DNA from: Colicola sp002395805
GTDB lineage: Bacteria > Bacteroidota > Bacteroidia > Bacteroidales > Paludibacteraceae
Length of the DNA: 64,000 bases
Assembly: GCA_946544705.1 (NCBI GenBank)
Contig: CAMNMN010000001.1
Location: forward strand, 62,001-126,000
Direction of reading: 5' to 3'
The first letter of the stretch is position 1; every line of letters begins with the position of its first letter. Positions 21,907 to 31,093 of this stretch are shown one piece after another. Under the pieces are notes generated by a model, which was not told the DNA's origin, searched no databases, and saw only the letters and a list, made by a program, of their open reading frames with translations. Position numbers and translations under genes: made by a program.

Positions 21907-23706
21907 ATGGCTGTACTATCCAAATCAGAAAAAATAGGCGGTTATACCGTACAAAACCTGATTAAAGCCAACCACTACACGGAGACCTACCGCGTAGTGG
22001 ATGGCGATAACAGGCCTTTCTTCCTGAAGTTATTCATCTTGAATAACCTCCCCTCCAAGCTGATGAACGAGGGCACGAAGACGGTACACGAGATCGAATA
22101 CTGCCGCCAGCTGAACCACCGCAATATCGTGAGCCACGTATCGGACGGAACGCTGGAGCGAGAAAGTGGTTCGTACCAATACTATCTGACGGATTATTTC
22201 TCCGGTCCGGTTCTGGCAGACCGTTTGGCAACAGGAGGACCGATGAGCGAAGAGGAAGCACTCGGTATCTTCCGGGCTATATTGTCCGGCCTGCAATACA
22301 TGCATTCGCAGGCTACGCCGCTCTGTCACAATGATATCACTCCCGCCAACATCGTGCTCAACGACGCGATGAACGGTGAAGCTGTGATCATCGATCTGGG
22401 CCATACCTGCACTCCTTGCGCCGGCATTGCAGAATTCGACACCAACGATCTGGACGTGCTATACCATGCCAAAGAGACGATGGTAGGCATCTTCGACCAG
22501 CAAACGGATATCTTCTCCGCGTGCGCTGTGTTATACACGATGCTGACAGGGTCTGCTCCATGGCAACTGGATATAGCTGTCTCTGGTGACTACAAAGAGC
22601 GATTCAAAGAGATGTGGCAATACCGGCAGTCTCATCCGCTCCAGATGCCGGACAGCGCGAGCGCCAAGATAAAAGCCATTCTGAACGAAGGTCTGGCGTT
22701 GAAGTCTTCCGACCGATTCAAGAACGTGAATGACATTCTGGCGATCGTGGATGACAAGCAGCCCGCCGAAGGCGAGCAAGGCGGCAAACGCACCGACTCC
22801 GGCAGTAGCTCGATGGGCGACGGCGGCAAGCGCGAAGGATCAGCGGACGGCGACGACGACCTGCCGATCGAAATCCGCAAAGGCGGCGGTAACGGCTTTG
22901 CCGACATCGCCGGCATGCAGGAACTGAAAGACTATCTGACCCAGAAAGTGATCTTCATGATCCAAAACAAAGAACTGGCTGAGCAATACCGCATCACTCC
23001 TCCAAACGGCATGCTGCTGTACGGCCCTCCGGGATGCGGAAAGACATTCTTCGCAGAGAAATTTGCGGAAGAGACCAATTTCAATTTCATGCTCGTCAAG
23101 TCGTCCGATATCGGCAGCAGTCTCGTACACGGAACGGAAGCAAAGATCCAGAAACTATTTGCAAAGGCCGAAAAGAATAATCCGATTGTGATCTGTTTCG
23201 ACGAGTTTGACGCACTCGTTCCGATTCGCGGTGCACACGGCAGCGAGTATCAGTCCGGCGAAGTGAATGAGTTCCTCGCCCAGATGAACAACTGCGCAAA
23301 GAAAGGTATTTTCATCATTGCTACCAGCAACCGACCGGACAAGATCGACCCCGCTATCCTGCGTACAGGACGTATCGACAAACAGGTCTTTGTGCCGCTA
23401 CCCGATTTGGAAGCCCGCAAAGAGATGTTTAAGATGTACCTGGCGAAACGGCCGACTACGGAAGATATCAATATTGATGAATACGCAGCCAAGACGGAAG
23501 GTTATATCGCTTCCGACATCGCGTTTATCGTGAACGACGCCGCTATGACCGCTGCCTTCACCCGCAAACCGATCAGCCACGAACTGATGTGCGTTTCACT
23601 CAATAACATCCAGCCCTCGCTGCAGAAAGAAGTGATCGAAGAATATTCGCAGATCCAGAAGAAGATGAACGGTGTACAGCGCCGCGCGATAGTGCAAGGG
23701 CTGTAA
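21907..23706 (+). CDS. Protein kinase-like domain fused to an AAA+ ATPase
   Basis: 599 residues, two enzymes in one chain. Residues ~12-290 are a Ser/Thr-kinase-like domain: Lys in FFLKLF, catalytic loop CHNDITPANIVL (HND in place of HRD, Asp and Asn kept), and IIDLGH in place of DFG. Key catalytic residues are present, so activity is possible. Residues ~285-325 are a low-complexity Gly/Ser/Asp linker. Residues ~330-599 are an AAA+ domain of the FtsH/Cdc48-like class: Walker A GPPGCGKT (~373), Walker B VICFDEFDAL, sensor-like ATSNRPDKID and arginine-finger region LRTGRIDKQ. Its substrate is unknown. It lies between the YbjN-like gene and clpP, suggesting kinase-controlled protein unfolding. 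Confidence 0.85.
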   Translation: MAVLSKSEKIGGYTVQNLIKANHYTETYRVVDGDNRPFFLKLFILNNLPSKLMNEGTKTVHEIEYCRQLNHRNIVSHVSDGTLERESGSYQYYLTDYFSGPVLADRLATGGPMSEEEALGIFRAILSGLQYMHSQATPLCHNDITPANIVLNDAMNGEAVIIDLGHTCTPCAGIAEFDTNDLDVLYHAKETMVGIFDQQTDIFSACAVLYTMLTGSAPWQLDIAVSGDYKERFKEMWQYRQSHPLQMPDSASAKIKAILNEGLALKSSDRFKNVNDILAIVDDKQPAEGEQGGKRTDSGSSSMGDGGKREGSADGDDDLPIEIRKGGGNGFADIAGMQELKDYLTQKVIFMIQNKELAEQYRITPPNGMLLYGPPGCGKTFFAEKFAEETNFNFMLVKSSDIGSSLVHGTEAKIQKLFAKAEKNNPIVICFDEFDALVPIRGAHGSEYQSGEVNEFLAQMNNCAKKGIFIIATSNRPDKIDPAILRTGRIDKQVFVPLPDLEARKEMFKMYLAKRPTTEDINIDEYAAKTEGYIASDIAFIVNDAAMTAAFTRKPISHELMCVSLNNIQPSLQKEVIEEYSQIQKKMNGVQRRAIVQGL

Positions 23707-23710
23707 GGGC

Positions 23711-23766
23711 AATGCACAATGTACAATTCACAATTCACAATTCACAATGCACAATTCACAATTTAG
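23711..23766 (+). repeat. Eight-unit period-7 array between the kinase/AAA+ gene and clpP
   Basis: Units AATGCAC, AATGTAC, AATTCAC x3, AATGCAC, AATTCAC, AATTTAG. The next heptamer, AATGCAA, runs into the clpP start codon at 23773. Virtually the whole intergenic gap is array. Confidence 0.9.
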
Positions 23767-23772
23767 AATGCA

Positions 23773-24384
23773 ATGAAAACAGAGAAAGAGATAAAAGACA
23801 GACTTTTTAATCCGTATATCATCGAAGAACGGCAGTTGAATATCACCCAACTGGATGTATTCAGCCGATTGATGATGGACCGTATCCTCTTCCTGAGCGG
23901 AGAGGTGGTAGGCGACACGATGGATACGCTGGTAGCGCAGTTGCTCTTCCTTGATTCGCTGAATCATGATCCGATTCACCTGTATATCAATTCCGGCGGC
24001 GGCGAATGCTACTCGGGCCTCGAGTTGATCTCGGTAATGAAATTCATCAAATCGCCGGTTTACACGACCGTGCTGGGTCTGGCAGCATCAATGGGTGCTG
24101 TGATCGCCTCGAGCGGCGAGAAAGGACACCGTACCGCCCTGCCCTATTCGCGTTTCATGATCCACCAGCCGAGCTCAGGTATCGGGTATTCGACCTTCAA
24201 AGATCAAGCTATCCATCTCAAAGAGATGGAGAATCTGAAGCTGGACTTGTACAAAGTGTTGGCAGAGAATAGCGGCAAGACCGTAGAAGAGATTGAAGCG
24301 CTCTGCGACCGCGACAACTGGATGAAAGCCGATGAGGCTATCCAGATGGGATTCCTCGATGCAGTCGTAGAGCGGAAAGACTAG
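23773..24384 (+). CDS. clpP: ATP-dependent Clp protease proteolytic subunit
   Basis: 203 residues, a ClpP serine peptidase that forms a tetradecameric chamber and works with an AAA+ unfoldase. The catalytic Ser is in GLAASMGAV, His in MIHQPSS and Asp in CDRDNWM, all intact. The oxyanion-region INSGGG is present. No clpX gene is next to it. Instead it follows the kinase/AAA+ fusion, whose AAA+ part lacks an obvious IGF-type ClpP-docking loop, so partnership is a hypothesis. The start codon is in the tail of a tandem array, and the stop TAG lies inside another array (24379-24402). Confidence 0.93.
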   Translation: MKTEKEIKDRLFNPYIIEERQLNITQLDVFSRLMMDRILFLSGEVVGDTMDTLVAQLLFLDSLNHDPIHLYINSGGGECYSGLELISVMKFIKSPVYTTVLGLAASMGAVIASSGEKGHRTALPYSRFMIHQPSSGIGYSTFKDQAIHLKEMENLKLDLYKVLAENSGKTVEEIEALCDRDNWMKADEAIQMGFLDAVVERKD

Positions 24385-24402
24385 TCGTCTAGTCTACTAG
24401 TC
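24379..24402 (+). repeat. Period-8 array containing the clpP stop codon
   Basis: GACTAGTC, GTCTAGTC, TACTAGTC. The clpP stop TAG (24382-24384) is inside the first unit. Confidence 0.75.
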
Positions 24403-24420
24403 GTCCAATAACATAAAAGA

Positions 24421-24447
24421 ATGGCTGCCGTGGGGCAGCCATTTTTA
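24421..24447. terminator. Bidirectional terminator between clpP and htpG
   Basis: Perfect 9-bp stem ATGGCTGCC/GGCAGCCAT with a GTGG loop, followed by T5 on the plus strand. An A-rich flank on the left gives T residues for the minus-strand htpG transcript. Confidence 0.85.
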
Positions 24448-24473
24448 ATATCTGTCAGCAGATGGCTGACAGT

Positions 24474-26423
24474 TTACAACAGCTCAACGCTTCGGTTTAC
24501 AAACTTGGCGAGCGCTTCGCCTTTCAGTTGACCGGAAGCCAAGAGCGCGATGTCAATGAGCTGTTTCAGTTTCTCATCCTCGCCGCTCAGGCTATAGACG
24601 GTCTTGATTACCGTCTCTTTCTTGGTCTCCTCGCCTTCTTTCTTCTCCACTTCTTCGCTTACCTGCTCGGAAGTCATCTTCGCCGCAAGCTCCTGAATCA
24701 GCGGGTGAGCCGTATTGACCACGAGGTTGTATTGGTCCGGCATCTGACCGTAGAAGGACATACCCTGCTGGTGAGCAGACATCTCTTTCATACGGCGCAT
24801 GAACTCATTCTGTGTCAGGAAGACAGGCAGCGCGTCCGCCGCAGCAGGTTCACAGGTTACGTAGTAATTCAGTTTCTCGGCTTTCGGGATGAACGCCTCG
24901 AACGCCTTGCGCAGACCTTCGCGCTGCTCGTCGGAATAGTCGTCTTTCGCGGAATCTTCCTTGCGGATGAGGTTCTCTATCGTATCGCTGTCTATGCGCA
25001 CGAAACGCAGTTTGCCTCCCTCACTCTTCTGCTCCGCCTGGCTCATCACATGCACGTCCAGTTCGCCGTCCATCAGCAGCACGTCGTACCCTTTCGCCTT
25101 CGCGCGCTCTATATAGGTATAGTGCGCGTCGGGATCGTTGGTGTAGAGCAATACCAGATTGCCGTCTTTGTCCGTCTGGGCTTCTTTGACCTGCTCTTTG
25201 TATTCGTCCAGCGTAGCGTATTTGCCGTCGAGGTTCTTATAGAGCGCGAAATCTTTCGCTTTCTCATAGAATTTCTCGTCGGTCAGCATGCCGAACTGGA
25301 TGAACATCTTGATATCGTCCCATTTCTTGGCGAACTCCTCTTTGTCGGCCTTGTACAGTTCGGCTAACTTGTCGGCTACTTTCTTGGTGATATAGCCGCT
25401 GATTTTCTTGACGTTGTTGTCGCTCTGCAGGTAACTACGGCTGACGTTCAGCGGAATATCCGGACTGTCGATCACGCCGTGCAACAGCGTCAGGTACTCC
25501 GGTACGATGTTCTCCACCTCGTCCGTCACATAGACCTGGTTGCAATAGAGCTGGATCTTGTTGCGGTGCACGTCCATGTTGCTCTTGATACGCGGGAAAT
25601 AGAGGATTCCGGTCAGGTTGAACGGGTAATCCACATTCAGGTGGATGTGGAACAGCGGCTCCTCCATCTGGGTCGGGTACAGCTCGTGGTAGAATTTGTC
25701 GTAGTCCTCGTCCGTCAGCTCCGAAGGCTTGCGTGTCCAAGCAGGATTCACATCATTGATAATGTTCTCTTCGTCAAGCTCCACTTCCTTGCCGTCTTTC
25801 CATTCTTTCTTCTTGCCGAAAGCGATCTCCACCGGCAGGAACTTGCAGTATTTCTTGAGGAGTCCCTCTATCGTTGCGTCCTCCAGATACTGGCTGAACT
25901 CGTCGTCGATATGCAGCACTATATCCGTTCCGCGCTCTGCTTTGATGGTATCCTCCATCGTATATTCCGGATCGCCCTCGCAGGACCAGTGGACGGCTTT
26001 CGCATCTTCCTGATACGACTGGCTGAAGATTTCCACTTTCTTGCTAACCATAAAAGCAGAATAGAAACCGAGACCGAAATGGCCGATGATCGCTTCGGTT
26101 TTATCTTTGTATTTGTTGACAAATTCCTCGGCGCCGGAGAAAGCAATCTGGTTGATGTATTTGTCCACCTCTTCGGCGGTCATGCCTATACCATGGTCCG
26201 AAACGGTGAGCGTCTTCTTCTCCTTATTAATAGACACGCGCACGCGAAGGTCGCCTAAATCGCCCTTCACCTCACCAACCGAAGAAAGGGTCTTCAGCTT
26301 CTGGGTCGCATCCACCGCATTGGAGATCAGCTCACGCAGGAAGATCTCATGGTCGGAATATAAGAATTTCTTAATGACGGGGAATATATTATCACTCGTT
26401 ACCCCAATATTACCTTTGCTCAT
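24474..26423 (-). CDS. htpG: Molecular chaperone HtpG (Hsp90)
   Basis: 649 residues. The N-terminal GHKL ATPase domain shows LRELISNAVDA (Mg/ATP Asn), VSDHGIGMT (ATP-contact Asp/Gly) and GHFGLGFYSAFMV (lid/loop). The middle domain carries the conserved NVSRSYLQ segment with the catalytic Arg. The C-terminal dimerisation domain has LNYYVTCEPAAADALP and a NTAHPLI block typical of Bacteroidota. It remodels client proteins in the cytoplasm. It is convergent with clpP and lies downstream of the RagA/RagB-like pair on the same strand, with 80 nt between. Confidence 0.96.
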   Translation of the reverse strand: MSKGNIGVTSDNIFPVIKKFLYSDHEIFLRELISNAVDATQKLKTLSSVGEVKGDLGDLRVRVSINKEKKTLTVSDHGIGMTAEEVDKYINQIAFSGAEEFVNKYKDKTEAIIGHFGLGFYSAFMVSKKVEIFSQSYQEDAKAVHWSCEGDPEYTMEDTIKAERGTDIVLHIDDEFSQYLEDATIEGLLKKYCKFLPVEIAFGKKKEWKDGKEVELDEENIINDVNPAWTRKPSELTDEDYDKFYHELYPTQMEEPLFHIHLNVDYPFNLTGILYFPRIKSNMDVHRNKIQLYCNQVYVTDEVENIVPEYLTLLHGVIDSPDIPLNVSRSYLQSDNNVKKISGYITKKVADKLAELYKADKEEFAKKWDDIKMFIQFGMLTDEKFYEKAKDFALYKNLDGKYATLDEYKEQVKEAQTDKDGNLVLLYTNDPDAHYTYIERAKAKGYDVLLMDGELDVHVMSQAEQKSEGGKLRFVRIDSDTIENLIRKEDSAKDDYSDEQREGLRKAFEAFIPKAEKLNYYVTCEPAAADALPVFLTQNEFMRRMKEMSAHQQGMSFYGQMPDQYNLVVNTAHPLIQELAAKMTSEQVSEEVEKKEGEETKKETVIKTVYSLSGEDEKLKQLIDIALLASGQLKGEALAKFVNRSVELL

Positions 26424-26503
26424 AGTATATGTTGATTTGAATTAATTTCTGATCTTCTTTAGACAAATCTCATGCCATGAGCCTCTTTCTGCCAAAATGG
26501 CAG

Positions 26504-28147
26504 TTATTCGTAGTCTTTGTTCTGCTTCAGGTTTCCGTTGGTCTGCAGAGCTGTTTGGGGAATGGGGAATACGGAGAGACCGGGATCTATGTCGAATTTG
26601 CCGAAGCGGATCTGGTCCTGCCGATGCCAGCCTTCCCACATCAGTTCGATCCACCGCTCGTAATAGATATTCTCAAGCGTCGCATCGCGGGGTTCGATTG
26701 CCTGACTGAGCGCCAGCGCTTCGCGCAGACGGACCAGCTCAAACTCCGTCTGTCCGTCTTCGCCGTTGCGCACCTTCGCCTCTGCCATCATCAGATAGAC
26801 GTCCGCCAGACGGAAGAGAACAATATCGCTGTTGCGCAACTGACCGTCGAAGATCGTTCCCGGATCGTGCGCATACTTGCTCATGCGTGCGCCTGCCGTC
26901 GCCACATACGGACTGCCCGTCAGGTTCATTTGCACCTCGCGGGGATAATAAACCAGCGTATCGCCGGAGGAAAGAACCAACGGTACTCCCCGCACATGGA
27001 CGATGCCGGAGAAGAAAGTAGTCGAGAAACGGCAGTCCTGCTTGGAGGTGCCATAACCGAACACATCCAGCGTCTCCTGGGTCGCACAAGAACCGTTCTC
27101 GCCGCCGTAACCCATCGCCGCGGCGTGCTGGTAATGGAGACTGCGGAACAGGTTCTTGAACCTATTCCGATACACATTCGGATCCATCGGAATGGTGAAA
27201 ATATTCTCCGTCGCGTCCTCGTTGTACGTCGAGAAACAGTTCAACTGGCTCTCGCAGAGCACATATCCGGCTTGGGAACTGAGTATCTGCTGACCGTAGA
27301 AATTGACCGCCTCCCACGCGTTTTTCTCTCCCGCCTCGCCGCAGGGCAGTTGGATGGTCTTGCCGTCCGGTCGCACCTCGTCTGTCCAGTCGTCATCGCG
27401 CCAGACCTCCGCATTGAGCGCCATTTTCATCAGCATAAAATGCACCACAGGCTTGGTCACACGACCGTAGTATTCGCCGCGGCTGTTGCTGCGCTCGTCC
27501 GGCAGATAGAGCAACGCCATCTGCATCTCATCCCATGCGAAATCAAACACTTTGCTCCGTTCGGACTGATATATATCATGCACCGGCATGGTTATTTTGG
27601 TCACTATAGGCACGCGCCCGAACAGGTCCAGCAGGTACATATACGCCATCGCGCGCACCGCACGCACCTCGGCGTTATAACTCATCGACTGGTCCTGGGT
27701 CAAGAGATATCCGTATTCGTCCAGAAGCGAAAGCGAATAATTGCATAGCCCCACGAGTTGGAAGAGATACCGCCATGAGTTCTCGCAGCACTCGTTGTCA
27801 ACCGTCCATGTATGCTCGTGCAGATCCACCCACAGACCGCCGTCCCACCAGTCGCCGCCGCGTACCGGAATGATCGCTTCGTTGGACGCAAAAGTCTGCA
27901 GATCATACACGCCGCGGTACGTTCCCTGCAGCCCGTAACCGTCCGTGCTGCCGCCTATATGGCTATATAGCGACAGAACCGCCTGCTGGTACAACGCCGA
28001 CGCAGAGGTGATCACCTTCTCCTGCGGCTGACCCGAATGCGGATCTTCGTCCAGAAAACCGCACGCACTCATCAGAACCACCACCGGCAGCATAAATAAG
28101 AATCTTCGGAATCTCGGTAACTCGATATGTCGATATGTCGATCTCAT
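26504..28147 (-). CDS. SusD/RagB-like outer-membrane nutrient-binding lipoprotein
   Basis: 547 residues. A lipoprotein signal ends VLMSAC, with Cys near residue 29. The next residues GFLDEDPHSG are the usual SusD-family opening. TPR-like helices in the first half (EVRAVRAMAYMYLLDLFGRVPI) and the C-terminal segment YYERWIELMWEGWHRQDQIRFGKFD are diagnostic of RagB/SusD. It caps the SusC-like porin at the cell surface and captures the ligand. It follows the SusC-like gene by 2 nt. The extreme N-terminus is encoded by a period-8 repeat (28111-28142). Met19 just before the hydrophobic core is an alternative start. Confidence 0.92.
   Translation of the reverse strand: MRSTYRHIELPRFRRFLFMLPVVVLMSACGFLDEDPHSGQPQEKVITSASALYQQAVLSLYSHIGGSTDGYGLQGTYRGVYDLQTFASNEAIIPVRGGDWWDGGLWVDLHEHTWTVDNECCENSWRYLFQLVGLCNYSLSLLDEYGYLLTQDQSMSYNAEVRAVRAMAYMYLLDLFGRVPIVTKITMPVHDIYQSERSKVFDFAWDEMQMALLYLPDERSNSRGEYYGRVTKPVVHFMLMKMALNAEVWRDDDWTDEVRPDGKTIQLPCGEAGEKNAWEAVNFYGQQILSSQAGYVLCESQLNCFSTYNEDATENIFTIPMDPNVYRNRFKNLFRSLHYQHAAAMGYGGENGSCATQETLDVFGYGTSKQDCRFSTTFFSGIVHVRGVPLVLSSGDTLVYYPREVQMNLTGSPYVATAGARMSKYAHDPGTIFDGQLRNSDIVLFRLADVYLMMAEAKVRNGEDGQTEFELVRLREALALSQAIEPRDATLENIYYERWIELMWEGWHRQDQIRFGKFDIDPGLSVFPIPQTALQTNGNLKQNKDYE
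28111..28142 (-). repeat. Period-8 array at the start of the SusD-like gene
   Basis: Plus-strand units ATCTCGGT, AACTCGAT, ATGTCGAT, ATGTCGAT, ending 2 nt before the start codon complement. It encodes the first residues of the signal peptide region. Confidence 0.7.
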
Positions 28148-28149
28148 GG

Positions 28150-30843
28150 CTAAAACTGTATTTGCAGCGACAGACTATACGTCCGGCTCACGGGGTACGA
28201 ACGCTTGTCATCGACTCCTAAGGTATTGTTTATCACCGTACTATTGATAATTGGCGTCAGCCCCGAGTAACTTGTTATTGTCGCCAGATTATTGACCGAA
28301 ACAGAGAGCCGCAGCGCCGAAAGCTGGTATTTGCGCTGACGAGCTGCCTCTGACGGCTGGTAAGTCCACCCCAATGTCAAGTAGTCGATATTGACATAAT
28401 CCCCGCGCTCCAGCCAATAGTCCGTCACCGTCAAATCGTCTATATTGCGCTCGCTCGCATCCTTCATCACATTGTAATACGGCATTGAACCCATATTCAT
28501 ATAACTGAGCGCCGTTCCGTTGTATATCTTGTGCCCGAAAGCGCCATTAAGCTGAATCGAAAGGTCAAACTGCTTGTACCGGACGGAAATATTGCTGCCT
28601 AACAGCACTTTCGGCGTCGCCTGACCGCACACGCGCCGGTCGCCGCTACCGTCCGACAAGTCCACAAAACCGTCGCCGTCCAAGTCCTCTATCTCATACA
28701 CCCGCTCGCCCGTCGAGGTCGTCGTCAGACCCGTGCAATGCGGCAGATAGAACACGCCTAACGAATAACCCGGTATCTGGTACACCACATCCGTGTTGCC
28801 GCCGTGCAGACCCGCGCCGTTGACCGACGCAATCGGAGTATAAGTCGGAGCCGTCAGATACTCGTTCTCGTAATAACCGTTCAGAGAAAGCAGCTTGTTC
28901 TGCTGCCACGTCAAGTTAATTCCGATATTCAGCCCCCAGTCCTTTGTCTGGACTGCCGCCAGACCAAAACCGATCTCCACACCCTGGTTCTGCATCTTGC
29001 CGAGGTTCGCAAGCATCTTGTCGTAGATAAACGGCGGTACAGGCATCGTGTAGTTATACAGCATATCGTAAATATACGAATAGTAATAATCGGCGGTCAA
29101 GACCACGCGGTTATGCCAGAAACCCCACTCCATGCCCACGTTCGCCGTCTGGGTCTTCTCCCACGTCAAGTTCGGGTTCTCGTTCCGCGCGATACCCAAT
29201 ATCACATCCGGCAGACCTTCCGACTCCGTGATACCGGTCGGCGTCATCAGCCTCAGAGACTGGTACGCCGCGATACCTCCCAAGTTACCGGACAGACCCC
29301 AGCCGGCGCGTATATTCAGCCGCGTCAACCATGACTCGTTACGCAGCCACGTCTCTTTCTTCATGTTCCAAGCGATGTTGGCGGAAGGGAAGAAACCCCA
29401 TTTATGCCCTTTGGCTGCCACCGAACTGGCATCCCCGCGGGCAGAGATAGTGAACGTATAGCGGTTCAGAGCCGTGTAACTGACGCGCCCCATGACGGAA
29501 GCCATCCGCTGCTGCTCATAATTACTGCCGCTGCCGTCCCAAAGACGTAATGCGCCCACCGAGATATTGTCGTACCCGTACGCATTGGACGCCAAGCGGT
29601 TGATCGTCGTGTGAAAACCCGTCAGGCTCTTTCCCTGCAACTCACCCAGCACGTCCGCCTCAATATGATGTCCCGACTCCCAGTCGTGGTCGTAATGCAG
29701 CACGATATTCGTCAGCCACACATGGCTCTTCCCCGCCTCGCGATAGACCTTGCCCGTGCTCTCCATGTACGTCGGATAGAAATGGCTCTCGTCGTCCGCG
29801 TCGTAACTGTAACTGCCATAGACCGCAGCCGTCAGACCGTAACCAATATCGCCTTTGATTCGCAGATGCGTATTGAAATGCATCGCCTCGTTGTGCTTCT
29901 GTATATCCAGCAGACCCATCGGATGGCTTATCTGGCTCGCGTCCGCATAGCCGCTATAACCGCCCGAAGCATTGCGTTCATTAGGAAAAGTGGGATTGAA
30001 TGCCGCCGCCGAATAGAAGGTCTTCTGCACGTCGTTCAGGTATTGGTTGTGTCCTAATGCGCCAAACAGACCCAAATCAAACGTCAGCCGTTTGGCCAGC
30101 ATGTGTTGCGTCACATCCACTTTGGCGGTCAGATTGCGAGTCCCCATCTCGCGGACGATACTGTTGTTCTGGCTGAAACTGATCGCGCCGCGGTAACTGC
30201 TGTTCTCCGTACCGCCGCCGATCGCAATATGATGATTGTGTACCAACCCCGTGCGAATGATCGCCCGTTGCCAGTCCGTCGAAGCTCCGCCGTCCGCAAT
30301 CTTCATGCCGCGGGAATCAGCCAAAGCTCGATACTCATCCGCATTCAGCATTCGCAGAAACTTATCCGCGTGCGCGAAACCTATATTACCCGCGTACGAG
30401 ACATGGATCTTGCCTTCCGCCCCGCGGCGTGTCCGAACTTCGATAACACCCGCAGCTCCGCGTGCACCATACTGCGCGGTCTGCGCAGCGTCTTTCAGTA
30501 TCGTAAACGACTCAATATCTCCCGGAAAAATAGTAGCTAACGTCCGCAGATCGGACGACATGCCGTCTATCATCACAAGCGGTTCGTTACCCCCGGTCAA
30601 GGAGTGGTTGCCGCGCACTCGGACGGACGAAAGCATCGCCTCCGGATTCGTGTTCGAACCCACCGTCACACCCGCCGTCTGACCGTTCAGCACATCCAGC
30701 GAGTTAATCAAATGTCCGCGACGCGACGTCTCCACCTTCAGCGTATCGGTCTCGGAAGCCGCCGGATCGATCCGCTCCGCCCTTGCCACAAACGGCATGA
30801 GCATCAATAGTACTATCGGAATAGTGTGTCTCACTGGTATCAT
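28150..30843 (-). CDS. Short SusC/RagA-like TonB-dependent transporter
   Basis: 897 residues. The signal peptide ends PFVARA. The plug domain has VRVRGNHSLTGGNEPLVMIDG and ILKDAAQTAQYGARGAAGVIEVRTRRG, diagnostic of the SusC/RagA branch. The C-terminal two thirds form a 22-strand barrel ending SLSLQIQF with the usual terminal Phe. It lacks the N-terminal carboxypeptidase-regulatory-like domain of most SusC proteins (compare 35190-38489); only about 40 residues precede the plug. It imports an unknown ligand together with the SusD-like partner encoded next. Confidence 0.93.
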   Translation of the reverse strand: MIPVRHTIPIVLLMLMPFVARAERIDPAASETDTLKVETSRRGHLINSLDVLNGQTAGVTVGSNTNPEAMLSSVRVRGNHSLTGGNEPLVMIDGMSSDLRTLATIFPGDIESFTILKDAAQTAQYGARGAAGVIEVRTRRGAEGKIHVSYAGNIGFAHADKFLRMLNADEYRALADSRGMKIADGGASTDWQRAIIRTGLVHNHHIAIGGGTENSSYRGAISFSQNNSIVREMGTRNLTAKVDVTQHMLAKRLTFDLGLFGALGHNQYLNDVQKTFYSAAAFNPTFPNERNASGGYSGYADASQISHPMGLLDIQKHNEAMHFNTHLRIKGDIGYGLTAAVYGSYSYDADDESHFYPTYMESTGKVYREAGKSHVWLTNIVLHYDHDWESGHHIEADVLGELQGKSLTGFHTTINRLASNAYGYDNISVGALRLWDGSGSNYEQQRMASVMGRVSYTALNRYTFTISARGDASSVAAKGHKWGFFPSANIAWNMKKETWLRNESWLTRLNIRAGWGLSGNLGGIAAYQSLRLMTPTGITESEGLPDVILGIARNENPNLTWEKTQTANVGMEWGFWHNRVVLTADYYYSYIYDMLYNYTMPVPPFIYDKMLANLGKMQNQGVEIGFGLAAVQTKDWGLNIGINLTWQQNKLLSLNGYYENEYLTAPTYTPIASVNGAGLHGGNTDVVYQIPGYSLGVFYLPHCTGLTTTSTGERVYEIEDLDGDGFVDLSDGSGDRRVCGQATPKVLLGSNISVRYKQFDLSIQLNGAFGHKIYNGTALSYMNMGSMPYYNVMKDASERNIDDLTVTDYWLERGDYVNIDYLTLGWTYQPSEAARQRKYQLSALRLSVSVNNLATITSYSGLTPIINSTVINNTLGVDDKRSYPVSRTYSLSLQIQF

Positions 30844-30865
30844 ACATCTCGCGACAAATCGCCTG

Positions 30866-30896
30866 CAAAGGTACTATTTTTTTTGCATGTATGCAA
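30866..30896 (-). promoter_or_regulatory. Promoter of the short SusC/SusD-like pair
   Basis: Minus strand: TTG at 30896-30894, 20-bp spacer with ACATGCA and an A8 tract, TACCTTTG at 30873-30866. The leader is about 15 nt. Confidence 0.8.
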
Positions 30897-31036
30897 ATAT
30901 TTCTGTTTTTTCTTTGTTTTTAAACAGTAACTATCCGAAAATTAGCCTTAGGTGATTCGTAGATTAGTAGGCAACCCATAGTATAACCATACTATACTCT
31001 GAAAGGTGTCACAAAAATGTTTTTTCGTATTTTCAT

Positions 31037-31067
31037 TTGCGTATATGAATTTTTTTTTGTACCTTTG
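31037..31067 (+). promoter_or_regulatory. Promoter of the MIP18/SufT-like - lpxH - mazG operon
   Basis: TTG at 31037-31039, spacer with TATATGAA and a T9 run, TACCTTTG at 31060-31067. A 6-bp hairpin CAGCCG/CGGCTG (31068-31085) sits at the expected 5' end. Confidence 0.8.
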
Positions 31068-31093
31068 CAGCCGTTTTCGCGGCTGACAAGCAA

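Noticed and set aside
23773..24384. Inactive ClpP paralogue
   Set aside because: Ser, His and Asp of the triad are all in place, so there is no reason to call it inactive.
26477..27748. 423-codon open frame on the plus strand
   Set aside because: Antisense to the SusD-like gene; His/Arg-rich and without recognisable motifs.
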